Of a DNA stretch of 64,000 bases, positions 33,852 to 45,516 are shown piece after piece. The notes beneath the pieces are model-generated. The model did not search any database and was not told where the DNA came from. It saw nothing but the letters and a program-made list of their open reading frames with translations. A program made the translations under genes and the position numbers. The stretch is from Colocasia esculenta. Taxonomy: Eukaryota; Streptophyta; Magnoliopsida; Alismatales; Araceae. The stretch covers positions 165,533,941 to 165,597,940 of the forward strand of contig CM024755.1 in NCBI GenBank assembly GCA_014218235.1, written 5' to 3'. Position 1 is the first letter of the stretch; each line of letters starts with the position of its first letter.

Positions 33852-34431
33852 AAAGGCAATCAAAGTGCTATCTTGACTAGTGTGTTATCGTGCTATCGTG
33901 ACGTGATATCTCGTGATATGGCCATTCCTTTAACGTGCTAGTTGTGCTATATTCTTTTTGAAAAGCATTATTGTTCTCTTGTTATCATGTGCTCTTACTC
34001 TCTCGATTGTTGTCTCTAGTTATTCTACTATCCAAGATATTAATCACTTAAAGCATGCCTATTTTCGAGATATTAAGTCTTACTGGGTGTTATCGCTCAT
34101 CCTGCACTATTTATTATATATGTTTCAGGAGAGTCTGATGGAGAATACCACACGCACGAGGATGGAGATGAGCAAACACAAGAGTGACCCGATATGATGT
34201 CATCTAGATGTCTTAGTATTAGTTAGTTAGTTGTTTTGTGCTAATAAAGTACTCTAGGCCCATAGTTTTATGCTCTGAATTGGTGATTGTAATAGAGATT
34301 AGTGGAATTATCAATAAAGTTGGTTCACTTGGCATTATTCCAAATTGTGCAATGGTTTGATGTCTATTTTTACGCTCTATACTATATATTTAATTGTAGC
34401 CCACTCTGATATTCTGCGTTGGGGCGCTACA
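33852..34431 (+). mobile_element. 5' LTR of GyH, second part
   Basis: It resumes the LTR after the copia insertion (the second AATCT is at 33847-33851) and ends TTGGGGCGCTACA. It holds TACTGGG ... CGCTCATCC and the acceptor-like TATATGTTTCAG (ending 34128), collinear with 58930-58990 in the sister copy on the other strand. Confidence 0.9.
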
Positions 34432-34437
34432 GTTTTG

Positions 34438-34450
34438 TGGTGTCAGAGAC
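34438..34450 (+). other. Primer binding site of GyH (degenerate)
   Basis: TGGTGTCAGAGAC lies six bases after the LTR end and has two changes from the usual TGGTATCAGAGCC. This is the expected PBS place. Confidence 0.75.
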
Positions 34451-34635
34451 TAGGTTATTATTAAGTATAGGATGATCTAGCATGACCTGCCTCGACTAAA
34501 GTCAAGTATCCTACCTATGTGAGATATGGGTGGAACCATGGTAACTAGTTAAAATTAAATCCACACTCACACAAACTAAGGATACTATAACCTATTAACT
34601 ATCATTTCGTTTTTGAAGGGTATTGAACTATAGCA

Positions 34636-34953
34636 ATGGCAGCGGAGCGTGCACAACTGCATGACAAGCAACAAACAATTCAGGATCTAACCAAAGCCCT
34701 ACTGCAAGCTGCTCAAGGCGGCGAGAATTGGGGAGCTGGAGACTTACACAGAAATTTATGGAGCATGAATCCACCACGGTTTGGTGGAACAACTGATTCT
34801 GATGAGGTAGAACACTGGCTGAAGGAGACTGAGCGCATCTTCCGTGTCATGCAATGTGCGGATGGTGGCAAATTACTGCTTGCTACTTTCCAACTGGAAA
34901 GAGACACCCGTGCATAATGGGAATCCGTGGAAGCCACTAGGGCGGATGGACAA
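34636..34953 (+). pseudogene. GyH gag, N-terminal part, split by LTR-I
   Basis: ATG at 34636 begins MAAERAQLHDKQQTIQDL. The capsid domain follows: LWSMNPPRFGGTTDSDEVEHWLKE in short, RIFRVMQCADGGKLLLATFQL, then a stop in RAW (34915) and WESVEATRADGQ. It breaks at 34953, where LTR-I starts, and resumes at 63903 in the same frame. It is homologous to Gy1 gag. The single stop suggests modest age. Confidence 0.88.
34949..34953. other. Target site duplication GACAA (left copy) of LTR-I
   Basis: GACAA precedes TGTAGCACCCC at 34954 and recurs at 63898-63902 after GGGACGTGACA, almost 29 kb away. Confidence 0.93.
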
Positions 34954-36079
34954 TGTAGCACCCCAGAAAATTCAGCAATTAAAAATTTGAAATAAATGGA
35001 AATATGTAATTTCTATATTATCGAAATAGTAGAAACATGCGTAACATTATCATATGTGCAAGACCACATCGTAAAATTCCATAAAAATAATAGTTCAACT
35101 TTAAACAATATACCAAATGACCCACGAAGAAATTCGTATAACGGAAAATCCGATTGGCCAAATTTAAGATGCATTGTGACTAATTATCTAAATTAAGAAA
35201 TAAAGTTGGAAATCCATTATCATGGGAATACAATGCGAGCATAAATTAAATAAAAATGATTGGGAGACTTCAAACAACATGTGTTGATAACCCATTATCA
35301 AGTTTTGGCCAATAGACAACTTCTGGCCCAAGAATAAAAACAAGTAAGAAATACACTAGAAATTCGTAACCCTAATTGAGCAAAAAATAAGTAGAGGCAA
35401 TTAGGGAAAATTCTAATGCAATTAGCCTTACATGGCAACCCAAATTCGGACCTAACCATGGTATGAAACTTCCTAAATCCATGCACACTCCACAAGGGAG
35501 GAGAATCATCAAAACTTGGTAGGGAGAAACCCAAAACCGCAACCCCACTTTCCTTGTTATAATGGGACCCCTAAACAACCCTAGATGTTTAAATACTCAC
35601 AAGAAACCCTTGGGGATGAGTTACTTTCTTGCTGGGGTCATGGGGAGCAGCTCTTGAGCACCAGAGGAGGAGGAGATCGCCCCCAACCGAAGCCATCTTC
35701 CCCAGCTAGCTTTCTGCATCGACCTGTAGAAGACCTCTCTAGAAAGCAATCAAAGGTAGGTTATCTTGGGCCAAACCTAATCAAGTCACATACCTTCATA
35801 AAGATCATCGAGTCTACTTTCATGTGCATGCATTTTCCCCAATTTTTATCGAGTATGCTTGGTGTATTAAGTGTTTTCCAAAGGTCGTGCATGATTAGGG
35901 TGTTTTATGTTCATGTCATTTCTCACGCATCTCGAGGCAAAATCATGTGAAACCAAAGACATAGTTCTCTTCTACTCCTCGTACCCAGCAACTTTCATGA
36001 CCATAGTTTTATCCCAAGAGCCCTAGTTTGTGAGTTATAAGCATTGCATGCATGGTTGTACAGTTTTCATCATTTTTGG

Positions 36080-36480
36080 GTCGAACCCTAAAACGCGACC
36101 AGAACAGACGTCGCGTATTAGGCACTGGTATTGCGATAGGTAGACCCGTTGTGATTACCTTAAAGGCGAACCCATACTGTCGTGGTTTTGGACCTGTTCT
36201 GACAGGATCCGACTGCATCAAACTATGTGCAGTATCGTTTTCAGTGCATGTCGAGAATGCGACCATGTATGTCGTCGCGATTATATTATTTTCCTGCCCT
36301 TGGTTTTCGTGTCCATTTCATATTTAAGAAGGCTTGCATGAACGCGTTAATCATGACCGTCGTGTTTCTGGACCAATGGTCATGAACGAGATAGTGAAGA
36401 CCGTCACGTTTATGTCCTGAATCGATTGGTCGTATCGACTATTTCTAAACGCGACCGTTAGACCCGTCGCGATATAGATC
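36080..36480. repeat. GTCGCG-type word array in LTR-I
   Basis: AACGCGACCAGA, GACGTCGCGTATT, CGTCGCGATTAT, GACCGTCACG, GACCGTCGTG and AACGCGACCGTT are spread over 400 bases, many decayed at CG. The array lies downstream of the donor-like site, thus in the putative LTR intron. Confidence 0.7.
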
Positions 36481-37292
36481 ACTGTCTGTAACTGTTTTAC
36501 TTACCATTTAAACCTTGTAAATAGTGACGACTGTGTCCTTCGTGATTTTTAAAAGCCTACTCGAGACCTGTTTTGCTCTGTCTAGGGTGTAAGGTTTGCA
36601 TGTTATGGTTATGACATGTGTGTACAGTCTGTCCAGTGGCTTAAAACCTGTTAACCCATGAAAAGCCATAACAACATGAAGGGTTATTCTATTTACTCTT
36701 AAATGATATGATCTATTCTTGCAATGATTAATTGATCATCTTGTTGTTCTAGCTTACTAAAGTGAATAAATGTCAGCTTAAAATACTGCAAATCATGATT
36801 GAGTTAACTGCATGTTTTAATATCAAGTCATCTTGTTACTTGCTTTCCGTATGTTTAAAACCGATGGATTGTGTATTGAGACACGTGCTACACTACACAT
36901 TTGCACATATAGGCAGCCTTTCTTGGGGGATTGGAAACTCTCAGCTAGTCATTCCGTATCGGCAGACTAGTGATCTTTCTCTTAAGACCTCCATAAATCT
37001 CCGTACTCCGTGGATTCACTCACAGACATCTAGTTGGTTGTACCATTGGTGTTCCCTGGAGATAGAATGCACTTCCTCTCTTATCTTGTTCTCATGAGTG
37101 TGGATTTGAAAGATTGAACATAAGCCATTAATGTAAAGAGATAACTAAAGTATAAATCACGCTGTTATGCTGCCGAAATTATCTCTTCACTATTGTTATC
37201 ATGAAATCATGTTCACTTTACTTACTACTTCTTGACATCATCATCATGAACATGACATTTCAATTACTTACCTCGTGAAACTCTTATTGGCC

Positions 37293-37297
37293 ATGAA
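37293..37297. other. Target site duplication ATGAA (left copy) of solo LTR-A
   Basis: ATGAA precedes TGTAATGACC and recurs at 39640-39644. Confidence 0.93.
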
Positions 37298-39639
37298 TGT
37301 AATGACCTTGAGAACTCGACCCTCGGCCCAAGCCGAGGACCCAATTTTTGTGGTCGCCGCCCACAGATTCGGGGACCTGGAAGGGCTATAACACAAGTCT
37401 AATAGAATATGTAAAGGAAATAAACGTCAACTACTAACTAGGAGCACACACGCGGAAGCAAAAAGAAGAGCGAGACCGCATCGTATCGCTCTAGGTACAG
37501 TCCCAACACACACACACAACTAGTACAAGTAAAAAGGGGGAGAATAGAGCCCTTAGGGTCATACCCCGAGGGTGAAGTACAACTGAAGGGGGAAACCCAC
37601 TGCTAGCTGCGGGGACGACGACTACCGCCCCGCCTCCTCCGCCCGACGCGCGCCCTGCCGCTGCTGAGAACTCTCACCTGGAAAAAGAAGGGACGTGTTT
37701 CACAACAGAAGCTCAGTAGGGACTACCAATCTCCTACTGGCTCTAACAGGCGGGAAAGAAAGAATATATATAAACAAATTAAATAACATCATATATATAT
37801 ATTCTACTCTACACAGGAAAGTGCAGAAGCAAAGCTACTAACTAGCAATGGTACCGAAAGACACCGCGGTCGGAAACTCCGTACGACCTGCACGTCGTAA
37901 CCACCACACGGCTGGCAACGCAGACAGAGCGAACCCTGCCTGGACAAGAGACACTAGCTATAAAAACCACTACCACTAGTCAACCGGTCAGGAGCGTCCA
38001 CTGACGTCTTACCCTCGACCCAGGTCCAAGCCTCTACTCTCGTTAGAGTGGGGGAAGGAGCACAAGGTAACACAACAGTAACCGCCGTAGTCTGGCCGGA
38101 CTACGGTCCCACGCCTGGCCTCTCTAGGTGGTTTCGGGGCCATAAAGAGTGAGGCAGTGAGAAGAAGGACTAACTAGCCTGCACCGGGAAGGACTCCAAA
38201 CGACCTCGGTGTCCTAGACCAACCAAGAGAGCTCTACAAATGACTCAACACCGCTGTCCTAACCACCATTTTTCCCTCAGCTCCAGAGTCCGTGACTCGA
38301 GCACGTCCGCCGCCCGGAGCACTCCCTCAACAGGCATACGGGGACGGGGGTCCCAGGTAAACGGTAACAACCTCTCTCACGGGACAAGCCCTCAGGTGTC
38401 GAGCACAGGGTGAACGACTAGTGTAGGACTGTACTAGGAACTAGCACTGATGCCATGGGTACAGCAAGAACTGGAAAACTGTGTAGACTCCACGGAAATG
38501 GAACTCCGCAAGAACTTACCTGTGCCTAATACTGTCGCGACGCCACAAGCTATCGCGACACTATCGCGATGCCACGGGCTGTCATGACAATGTCGTGATG
38601 CCCTAGGACGTCGTGATGATGTCGCGGCGGCCAAGCTGGTCGCGACATCATCGCTACCCCTATACCAGTCGCAACCTCAGTCGAGAGGGGTCCCGGGACC
38701 ATCCTCCCGAGGACCACCCCAAAAATCGTACAAACACATTCATAAGGGGGAGGGGAGCATGGGAAACATGTAGGAATACTTGTAAAACCACCAAACCACC
38801 CTCAACCCCACGAATCATGCATTACAAGAAAATCTACACTCGAGGGAAACCTCACTCACCACGAGCATGAACCTCACACACCCCACAACCCCAAAACCAT
38901 AGAGAAACGAGGAATCTCAAGGGGAAGGGATCATGCTAGAACGAGAGGGAAAGAAGGGTCCCTACCTCAAGGAGTAGAGCCGACCCGTTAGGGCCTTCAC
39001 GTCGGAATGGCCACCTCCTCCTTGCTCCGAGCACCACACGGACGTCGCCTACACCAAGGAGACGTCACCTCCTCGCCACGAGCACCACGAACAAGCCGGA
39101 GAACACAAGAGGGCTCGGGGAGAGGAAGAAGGAAGAAGAAGAAGAAGAAAGGAAAGGGGAGAAGGGGAAAATGGGAGCCGACCTCGGTTTTGAACCGACG
39201 GGCCCAGAGATGCGACGGGTCGGGAAAACGTGACAAGAACCTTGTCGTGACCGCCCAATAGGTCGCGACCATGTCACGACGCCCTACCCTGGCACGACAC
39301 CAAAAGCAGTCAAACCTTGAAGACCAGGAAAACCAGAATGCGACGGCCCGCCAAGTCGCGTCAACGTTGTACGCCGCCTGACACTAGACAAGGCTGTTCT
39401 GACAGAAAGGACATTAGTCAGAATGGTCAGAAAAGCAGTCGCGTTGCCTCCAGACGCTGTGACAAGAATGCGACGCCCACCCCCGTCGTGACCAGAACGC
39501 GACGGCCAGGTGTACCGCGACCAAAACCATGTCGCGACCGGCTCCTCTGGCGCGACAATGTCGCGACCAAGGTCGTGACCAAGGGGTCCGTCGCGACCAA
39601 GAGGACAAGGCTAAGGGCCCAAGAGGGCCGAGTCTCACA
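37298..39639 (-). mobile_element. Solo LTR-A (GyG family, 2342 bp)
   Basis: On the minus strand it runs from TGTGAGACTCGGCCC (39639) to GGTCATTACA (37298) and is flanked by ATGAA on both sides. It is collinear with the GyG LTRs: GTCGCGAC arrays at 39220-39600 and 38530-38660, the CT-rich start region about 39115-39175, donor-like TTGAG|GTAGGG at 38965, acceptor-like TTTTTCCAG|GTGAGA at 37678, and GGTCCCGG-type end sequence. It is the least interrupted copy of this LTR family here. No coding region. Confidence 0.95.
37678..38965 (-). other. Putative intron inside solo LTR-A
   Basis: The donor-like GAG|GTAGGG (38965) and acceptor-like CTTTTTCCAG|GTGAGA (ending 37678) are at the same places as in the GyG LTRs (40483/45003 and 58571/62690). 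Length is 1288 bases. Inferred. Confidence 0.45.
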
Positions 39640-39644
39640 ATGAA

Positions 39645-39827
39645 TGACTGTGGGTATCTACATTTGAAAAGAGTGAGATGTAGAACGGGCACGGAGAGTG
39701 TCCAAGGGCTCCAGTCTAGCCCCAATGATGGAGAGTCATAAATATATTGTTAACCATGGGGTATAATGATTACTGGCATTGCATCTGTGCTGGGAGTGCT
39801 TGCGTGTTGAATGCTAGATACAATAAC
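39645..39827 (+). mobile_element. LTR-I, second part
   Basis: This is a short piece between solo LTR-A (ending 39639 plus ATGAA) and GyG (starting 39828). Its last five bases, ATAAC (39823-39827), are the left target duplication of GyG. Confidence 0.88.
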
Positions 39828-39871
39828 TATAAGACCTGACCATCTTGGGCCCTTAGCCCTGTCCTCTTGGT

Positions 39872-40245
39872 CGCGAAAGACCCCTTGGTCGTGACGTTGT
39901 CGCGCCAAAGGAGCGAGTCGTGACGTGCTTTTGGTTGCGGCACACCTAGCCGTCGCGTTTTGTTCGCGACGGGGGTGGCCGTCGCGTTCTTGTCGTGACG
40001 TCTGAAGGCGACATGACTGCTTTTCTGACTGTTCTGATTGCTGTCCTTTCTGTCAGAACGGCCTTGCCGGGTGTCAAGTGCGTACAACGTTGACGCGACC
40101 TGGTAGGCAGTCGTGTTCTGGATTTCCCAGTCTTCAAAGTTTGACCACTTTTGGTGTCGCGACAGGGCTGGCTGTCGCAACATGGTTGCAACGCTCTAGG
40201 GCATCGCGACATGCTTGCTGTCACACCGGCTCGACCCGTCGCGTC
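39872..40245. repeat. GTCGCGAC word array, promoter side of GyG LTR
   Basis: Some 15-20 copies of GTCGCGAC and one-step derivatives (GTCGTGAC, GTCGCGTT, GTCGCAAC, GTTGCGGC, TTCGCGAC) lie within 370 bases. It is mirrored at 39220-39600 (LTR-A, reverse) and 57999-58335 (3' LTR). Confidence 0.88.
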
Positions 40246-40779
40246 TTTGGGCCCATCGGTTCAAAACTGAGGCCGGCGCCCATTTCCCATTCTCCCCTTT
40301 CCTTTCTTCTTCTTCGCCCTTCTTCTCCCCTCCAAGCCTCTTGGTTTCTTCGGCGATCTTTGGGTGTTTTGGGCGAGGAGGTGACGCCTCGTTCGTGTAG
40401 GCGGCGTTGTGTGGTGCTAGGAGCAAGGAGTAGGTGGCCATTCCGACGTGAAGGCCCCAACGAGTCGTCTCTACTCCTTGAGGTAGGGACCCCTCTTTCC
40501 CTCTTGTTCTAGCATGCTCCCTTCGCCCTTGAGATTTCTCGTGTTCTCCGTGGTTTGGGGTTGTGGGGTGTGTGAGATCCATGCTCGTGGTGAGTGAGGT
40601 TTCCCTCGAGTGTAGATTTCCTTGTAAATGCATGTTTTATGGGGTTGGGGGTGGTTTGCTTCATTTAGAAGCTTTCCTACATGTTTCCCATGCTCCCCTC
40701 CCCCAATGGAATGTGTTTGTACCGGTTTTGGGGTGGTTCTCGGGAGGGTTGTTCCGGGACCCCTTTCAACTGAGGTCGC

Positions 40780-40895
40780 AACCGACTTAGGGGTCGCGAT
40801 GATATCACGACCGGCATGGCCTCCGCGACATCATCACGACGCCCCTGGCGTCACGACATAGTCGTGACAACTTGTGGCATCATGACAGTATTAGA
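40780..40895. repeat. GTCGCGAC word array, intron side of GyG LTR
   Basis: GGTCGCAACC, GGTCGCGATG, ATCACGACC, TCCGCGACAT, ATCACGACGC, GTCACGACATAG and TCGTGACAAC lie within 115 bases. It uses the same word as the promoter-side array. The reverse counterpart in LTR-A is at 38530-38660. Confidence 0.85.
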
Positions 40896-41210
40896 TATAG
40901 GTAAGTTCTCGCGGAGTTCTATTTCAAGTAGAGTCTTCGCCGTTTCCAGTTCTTTCTGTACCCGTGGTACTAGTGCTAGTTCCTAGTACGGTCCTGCACT
41001 AGTCGTTCACCCGGTGCTCAGCACCTGAGGGCTTGTCCCGTAAGAGAAGTTATTACCATTTACCTGGGACCCCCATCCTCGTGCGCCTTAGAGGGAGTGT
41101 TCGGGGTGACGAGCGTACTCAAGTCATGGACTCTGGAGTAGAGGGGAAAACGATGGTTAGGACAGTGGTGTCATGTCATTTGCAGAGCTTCTTGGTTGGT
41201 CTAGGACACC

Positions 41211-41215
41211 GAGGA
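41211..41215. other. Target site duplication GAGGA (left copy) of solo LTR-J
   Basis: GAGGA precedes TGTAAGACCC and recurs at 44477-44481; joining the flanks restores ACACCGAGGACG, as in the 3' LTR at 62154. Confidence 0.95.
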
Positions 41216-41461
41216 TGTAAGACCCTCGAATTTCCGTCGTATTTTTCGTATTTATGTGTGTATATTGTGTTGAGTATGTATGTACGTATTTTACGTGGAT
41301 ATTAAAATAGTATAAATACGTGTACATGTGTTTATATTAAACGTAAATAATGTATGTATTGCATGATGATAGTGTGAATATAATACCATGTACATATTGC
41401 ATGTATAGAAGCTTGGTATGCATGGTTTTCTGCATAAATTAGGGTTCTGGCCGAAGACCCT

Positions 41462-41553
41462 ATTGGCGTCAACCCCTGGCCGCTGAGGTGGTGTCAGCGT
41501 CCAGCCCTGGACGCCAACACTCACTCCGGCGTCCAGCGATATGGACGCAACTT
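41462..41553. repeat. GCGTCCA / TGGACGC word array, promoter side of LTR-J
   Basis: TTGGCGTCAACC, AGCGTCCAGCC, CTGGACGCCAAC, CGGCGTCCAGCG and TATGGACGCAAC lie within 92 bases, on both strands of the word. Confidence 0.8.
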
Positions 41554-42139
41554 CTCTGGCCTGCATGCGCAGCAGAGCTGCTATCTTCTGAAACAGGTAT
41601 GGCAACCATTGGGGGATTCCCCCAACGGCTCTGAGGGTGTCCCATCACCTTAGTGAGTGGGGGAAAGACCCTCTTTAGGTCTGAACCCGAATTTGCTCAC
41701 CCCATCTTCCCCTTCACCCTTGCAAGAGGAGAGAGGTGAGAAAGAAAAACCCTAGAGCTATCTGTGAGAAAAACCCAGTTTGAACCCCTAAAATCCGACC
41801 CCTTGAAGCTGTTTTGGAGATCTTCTGCATCAAGGAGGGAGCTGAAGCAAAGGGGAAGGCTTCCCCATCATCCCCTCGGCGTGGAGATCAACCAGAGCTC
41901 GGAGGAAGGCGATTTTGGAGGTGCTTCTGCAACTTCTTGGAACTGCCCAAGGAGGTCTTCTTCGAGCTATAAATTTCTTGGAGGATTTTTAGAGAGGCAA
42001 GTGACCTATCTATGGTATCCCCGTATGAGTCTAGGAGGTTTTTATAATTTTTATGGAATTTCCCTCGAGTCCTAGACCCTCCATTTCACCCAATTTTCAG
42101 AGCTCGGGTCGTGTTTCTGCACAGACCTGAGTAAACGAC

Positions 42140-42225
42140 AAGGTCCCTGGACGCTGTGATGATCTTGGCGTCCATCGACCCTGCCGCTGACTCTGAGTCA
42201 GCGGCCAGAGACCGCCGTCTAGTTC
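42140..42225. repeat. GCGTCCA / TGGACGC word array, intron side of LTR-J
   Basis: CTGGACGCTGTG, TTGGCGTCCATCG, TGCCGCTGAC, GTCAGCGGCC and ACCGCCGTC occur about 140 bases after the donor-like site. The word is the same as at 41462-41553. Confidence 0.7.
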
Positions 42226-42299
42226 TTCAGGACAGAACAGTGAGCTGTTCTGTCCCTCTTATACGTTAATTTCGTTATGATTTCCGTGATGAGGATATA

Positions 42300-43640
42300 T
42301 GGTATTCCTATACTATGTATTTTGTGCATTGTGGTTGTGAATGGATGTGTGTGTTGGTGAATGTGGAAAATTGGTGTCTTTAAACTTGTGGGCATAACTT
42401 GTAGATAATTCTTGCAAATTAATGTTCCATGATTAGGATTAGTTAAATGTCTTGTTTTCAGTCTATTCATGAAATATTGTGGGACATGTATGTATGTTCT
42501 GAATTTTTGTAATTCATGCATACTTGTGGAATTGCTAGAAAGTTCGATTCGGTAAAATGAAAGCATGAAAGAAATGGTTGTGGTAACAGATTTATAGATG
42601 TATGAATTAGGATGATGTTGTATTCTGAAATCATGCATTTGTGTTTTCTGTGCAAAACAGTAAGTGGGTGAATTCAAATGTGTTAGACCCATGTTAGTAT
42701 AAGTTGTGAATAATATGCTAATTAGGTGTTTGATTTTCTGTAAATCCTATTTAGCTCAGAAAAATCTAAAAAATTGAGGGTATGATTTTGAACCTGAAAA
42801 CAGCATGTGGTTAAAATTTCAGGTTATTGGAACAGTAAATAAAAATTTATGTGTTTTCATGTGAATTGTGAATAATTCGTACATATGATCGTAATGTGAT
42901 TTTATTTTGTTTAAAACAGCATGATGGGTGTGTTTATATGTGTTAAATCTTGAAAACTCTGTAGTACCATGTTAGGAAAACAGAGGTGTTCATGTGAGTA
43001 AGAAAGTGTGAATGAAATGAAGAGTGCCAAGTGTAAAACCATGTGTAAAACGTTAAATGTGTAAAGTGTAAACTGTGTCAATGTGATACTGCTTCCGAGA
43101 AGGCAGTGGAGCTGTATCAGGGAAAAGTCCCCCTGAGAAAGTTCATTGTTGTAAGTGACCCTAAGGGCATTAGGGGGAAATCCTGGAGGTGGACAAGTAC
43201 CACTGGTTAGGGTGGAGACTTGTTCTCCCGGTCTGCGCAGTCCAAGAGTCACCATTGCATTGCCTAGATGGTGCCTATGTGTTACGTGATGTGAATGTGT
43301 CCTTCTTTGGTGGTTTGGACTATGTGTCACGGCACTAAAATATGTGTAAAGTGTAATGTGTAAAGTGTATGTGACCATGTGTAAATGTGTAAGTGATATG
43401 TGAATGTGTATGTGTAAAGTGTAACCATGTGAAAAGAGGAAATTGTGAAAAAGGAAAATGTGAAAATCTAGATGTGCAATGTGTTATTGAAACCATGTGA
43501 GGCTAAATCTGAAACCATGTGAATTCAGAAAATGCATGTTATCCTTCTTGTGTTTATGTGTGCAAAGTGTTTAGAACCATGATAGGGACAACAAATGAAT
43601 ATGTGTGCAAGATGACATGATGGATTGTTCATAGATTATG
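42300..43640. repeat. Low-complexity TGTGTAAA-rich stretch in LTR-J
   Basis: Simple variants of ATGTGTAAAGTGTAA are repeated, densest at 43010-43070 and 43330-43460, mixed with CCATGTGAAA. No unit length is strict. No coding signal. Confidence 0.7.
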
Positions 43641-44481
43641 TTTTAAGCAATGTTGTAGCTCTCATGTGTTGAATTATAGCCTTTGGACCATGTGAAATCA
43701 GCAACCTAAAGCATGTTAAAAAGTTATGTATGTACTTAAGAACATGTAGAATCCATGCTAATTATGTTCTCCGTTTATGTATGTAAGTTGTCCATGTTGA
43801 TAACTCTCATGTTTGGTTCTTGATAAGGTTAAAGTTCATAAGTGAATGGATTAGAGACCATGTGATAAGTGAATGTTATATTTTTTTGAAATCTGAAAGC
43901 ATGCGTTATGTATAAAGTTGTAGAACCTTCATGATAGGTTGAAAACTTAAATGGACTAGCATGCTATGTGTTGCTAATTGTATGTGCTTGTAGAACCACT
44001 AGGACTTGTACGTGTATATCATGTATAGTGTACTTGCTGAGTCCCTGGACTCACTCCTTGCTTCGGCGTACAGGTGTAGTTGGTGACACGACACCGTTGG
44101 AGGAGACGGTGGAGACGGACTCCGAGCGCGGAGACTAGTTACTTGGAGCTTCTTTGTGATTGTGTAATTCGTCGTATGTACTTGAACATTGTATTAGGAT
44201 TATCATGAAAAGAATGTAATATGTGGACATTTGTATTTCTATTTCAGCAAATTAAATCATGTGAATTTTAGTTCCTTTTTGCAAATTGTAAACTGTATGT
44301 ATGTTTATGTGGATGATGAATGATTGGAGATAGTTCTCTTTTACTTCCGCTACTCTGTTATTTATATTCGCGTGTATCTCAGCTGTTTGTATCGTTGGGT
44401 AAATGTCCCACTGTGAGGACTCTCGCTATATCGACGTGGTCGGTATGACCGTACCGATATAATGAGGGCCGTCACAGAGGA

Positions 44482-45380
44482 CGACTGGAGTTTTACCTGG
44501 TGCAGGCCAGCCAGTCCTTTTTTTAATCATTGCCTCGCTCTTTGTGGCCCCGGAACCACCTAAAGAGGCCAGGCGTGGGACCGTAGTCCAGCCAGACTAC
44601 GGCATTACTGTTGTGTACTTTGAGCTCCTGCCCCCACTCTGATGAGATGTAGAGGTTAGGACCTGGGTCGTGGATACGATGTCAGTGGACGCACCTGACC
44701 AGTAGACTAGTGGTAGCATTTCCATAGCTAGTGTCTCTTGTCCAGGCAGGGTTCGCTCTGTCTGTGTGCCAGCCGTGTGGTGGTCACGACGTGCAGGTCG
44801 TACGGAGTTTCCGACCGTAGTGTCCTTCCTACCGTCGCTAGTTAGTAGCTTTGCTTCTGCACTTTCCTGTGTAGAGTAGAATATATATATGTTGTTATTT
44901 AATTCATATATATATATTCTTTATTTCCCGTCTGTTAGAGTCAGTAGGAGATTGGTAGTACCTACTGAGCTTCTGTTGTGGAGCTCATCCCTTCTTTCTC
45001 CAGGTGAGACTTCTCAGCAGCGGCAGGGCGCGCGTTGGGCGGAGGAGGAGGGGCGGTAGTCGTCATCCCCACAGCTAGCAGTGGGTTTCCCCCTTCAGTT
45101 GTACTTCACCATCCGGGTATGCCCCTAAGGGCTCTGTCCTTCCCCTTTTACTTGTACTAGTTGTGTGTGTGTTGGGACTGTACCTAGAGCGATGCGCTGC
45201 GGTCTCGCTCTTCTTTCTGCTTCCGTGTGTGTGCTCCTAGTTAGTAGTTGACGTTTATTTCCTTTACATATTCTGTTAGACTTGTGTTATAGCTCTTCCG
45301 GGTCCCCGGATCCGTGGGCGGCGACCGCGAAAATCGGGTCCTTGGCTTGGGCCGAGGGTCAGGTTCTCGGGGTCGTTATA
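44482..45380 (+). mobile_element. 5' LTR of GyG, second part
   Basis: It continues the LTR after LTR-J and its second GAGGA. It holds CTACTGAGC...GAGCTCATCC, the acceptor-like CTTTCTCCAG|GTGAGA (AG at 45002-45003) and ends GGGGTCGTTATA, with the final CA mutated to TA. A degenerate PBS (TTGCTATCAGAGCGAG) follows from 45382. The total LTR without LTR-J is about 2.29 kb, close to the 2.34 kb of LTR-A. Confidence 0.92.
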
Positions 45381-45381
45381 G

Positions 45382-45397
45382 TTGCTATCAGAGCGAG
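45382..45397 (+). other. Primer binding site of GyG (one mismatch)
   Basis: TTGCTATCAGAGCGAG differs from the TTGGTATCAGAGC consensus at one base. It lies directly after the 5' LTR. Confidence 0.8.
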
Positions 45398-45516
45398 AGT
45401 CTAACAAGACTTGTAGTGGATTTAAACTGCAATAGGAATCCCAATAGTAGTACAAGTACACGGCTAGCCGCCCAAGTTAGTGTCGTTAACCTTGTTGGTT
45501 GTGTGCCGTGCAGGAA

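Larger units (their letters stand above)
18899..34128 (+). other. Putative intron of GyH LTR, holding the copia element
   Basis: The donor-like ACTCAAAG|GTAGGC is at 18899 and the acceptor-like TATATGTTTCAG|GAGAG ends at 34128. Without the copia insertion the span is about 1.9 kb. The sister LTR keeps both sites (61043 and 58930 on the minus strand; about 2.1 kb). Conservation between copies supports function, but splicing is inferred. Confidence 0.45.
34954..37297 (+). mobile_element. LTR-I (gypsy solo LTR), first part
   Basis: It starts TGTAGCACCCCAGAAAA. Landmarks are TTTAAATACTC as a TATA-like box (35586-35596), a leader, the donor-like CAATCAAAG|GTAGG at 35756 and a GTCGCG/CGCGACC word region at 36080-36480. 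It is interrupted at 37297 by solo LTR-A. The three parts (with 39645-39827 and 63073-63897) add up to about 3.35 kb. With no internal region, it is a solo LTR. Confidence 0.88.
39828..41215 (+). mobile_element. 5' LTR of GyG, first part
   Basis: It is collinear with solo LTR-A. It holds GTCGCGAC words at 39872-40245, a CT-rich start region at 40275-40345, donor-like TTGAG|GTAGGG at 40483, and a second word cluster at 40780-40895 directly before a second donor-like GGTAAGTTC (40899). It is interrupted at 41215 by LTR-J. Confidence 0.92.
41216..44476 (+). mobile_element. Solo LTR-J (3.26 kb, gypsy type)
   Basis: It starts TGTAAGACCCTCGAA and ends GAGGGCCGTCACA, with TSD GAGGA. It holds GCGTCCA words at 41462-41553 (before the leader) and 42140-42225 (after the donor-like GAGGCAA|GTGACC at 42001), a TG/TAAA-rich stretch (42300-43640), a perfect TGAGTCC...GGACTCA hairpin at 44038-44053 and the acceptor-like CTTCGGCGTACAG|GTGTAG ending 44073. 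No PBS, PPT or coding sequence, hence a solo LTR. It is the only copy of this family in the window. Confidence 0.94.
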
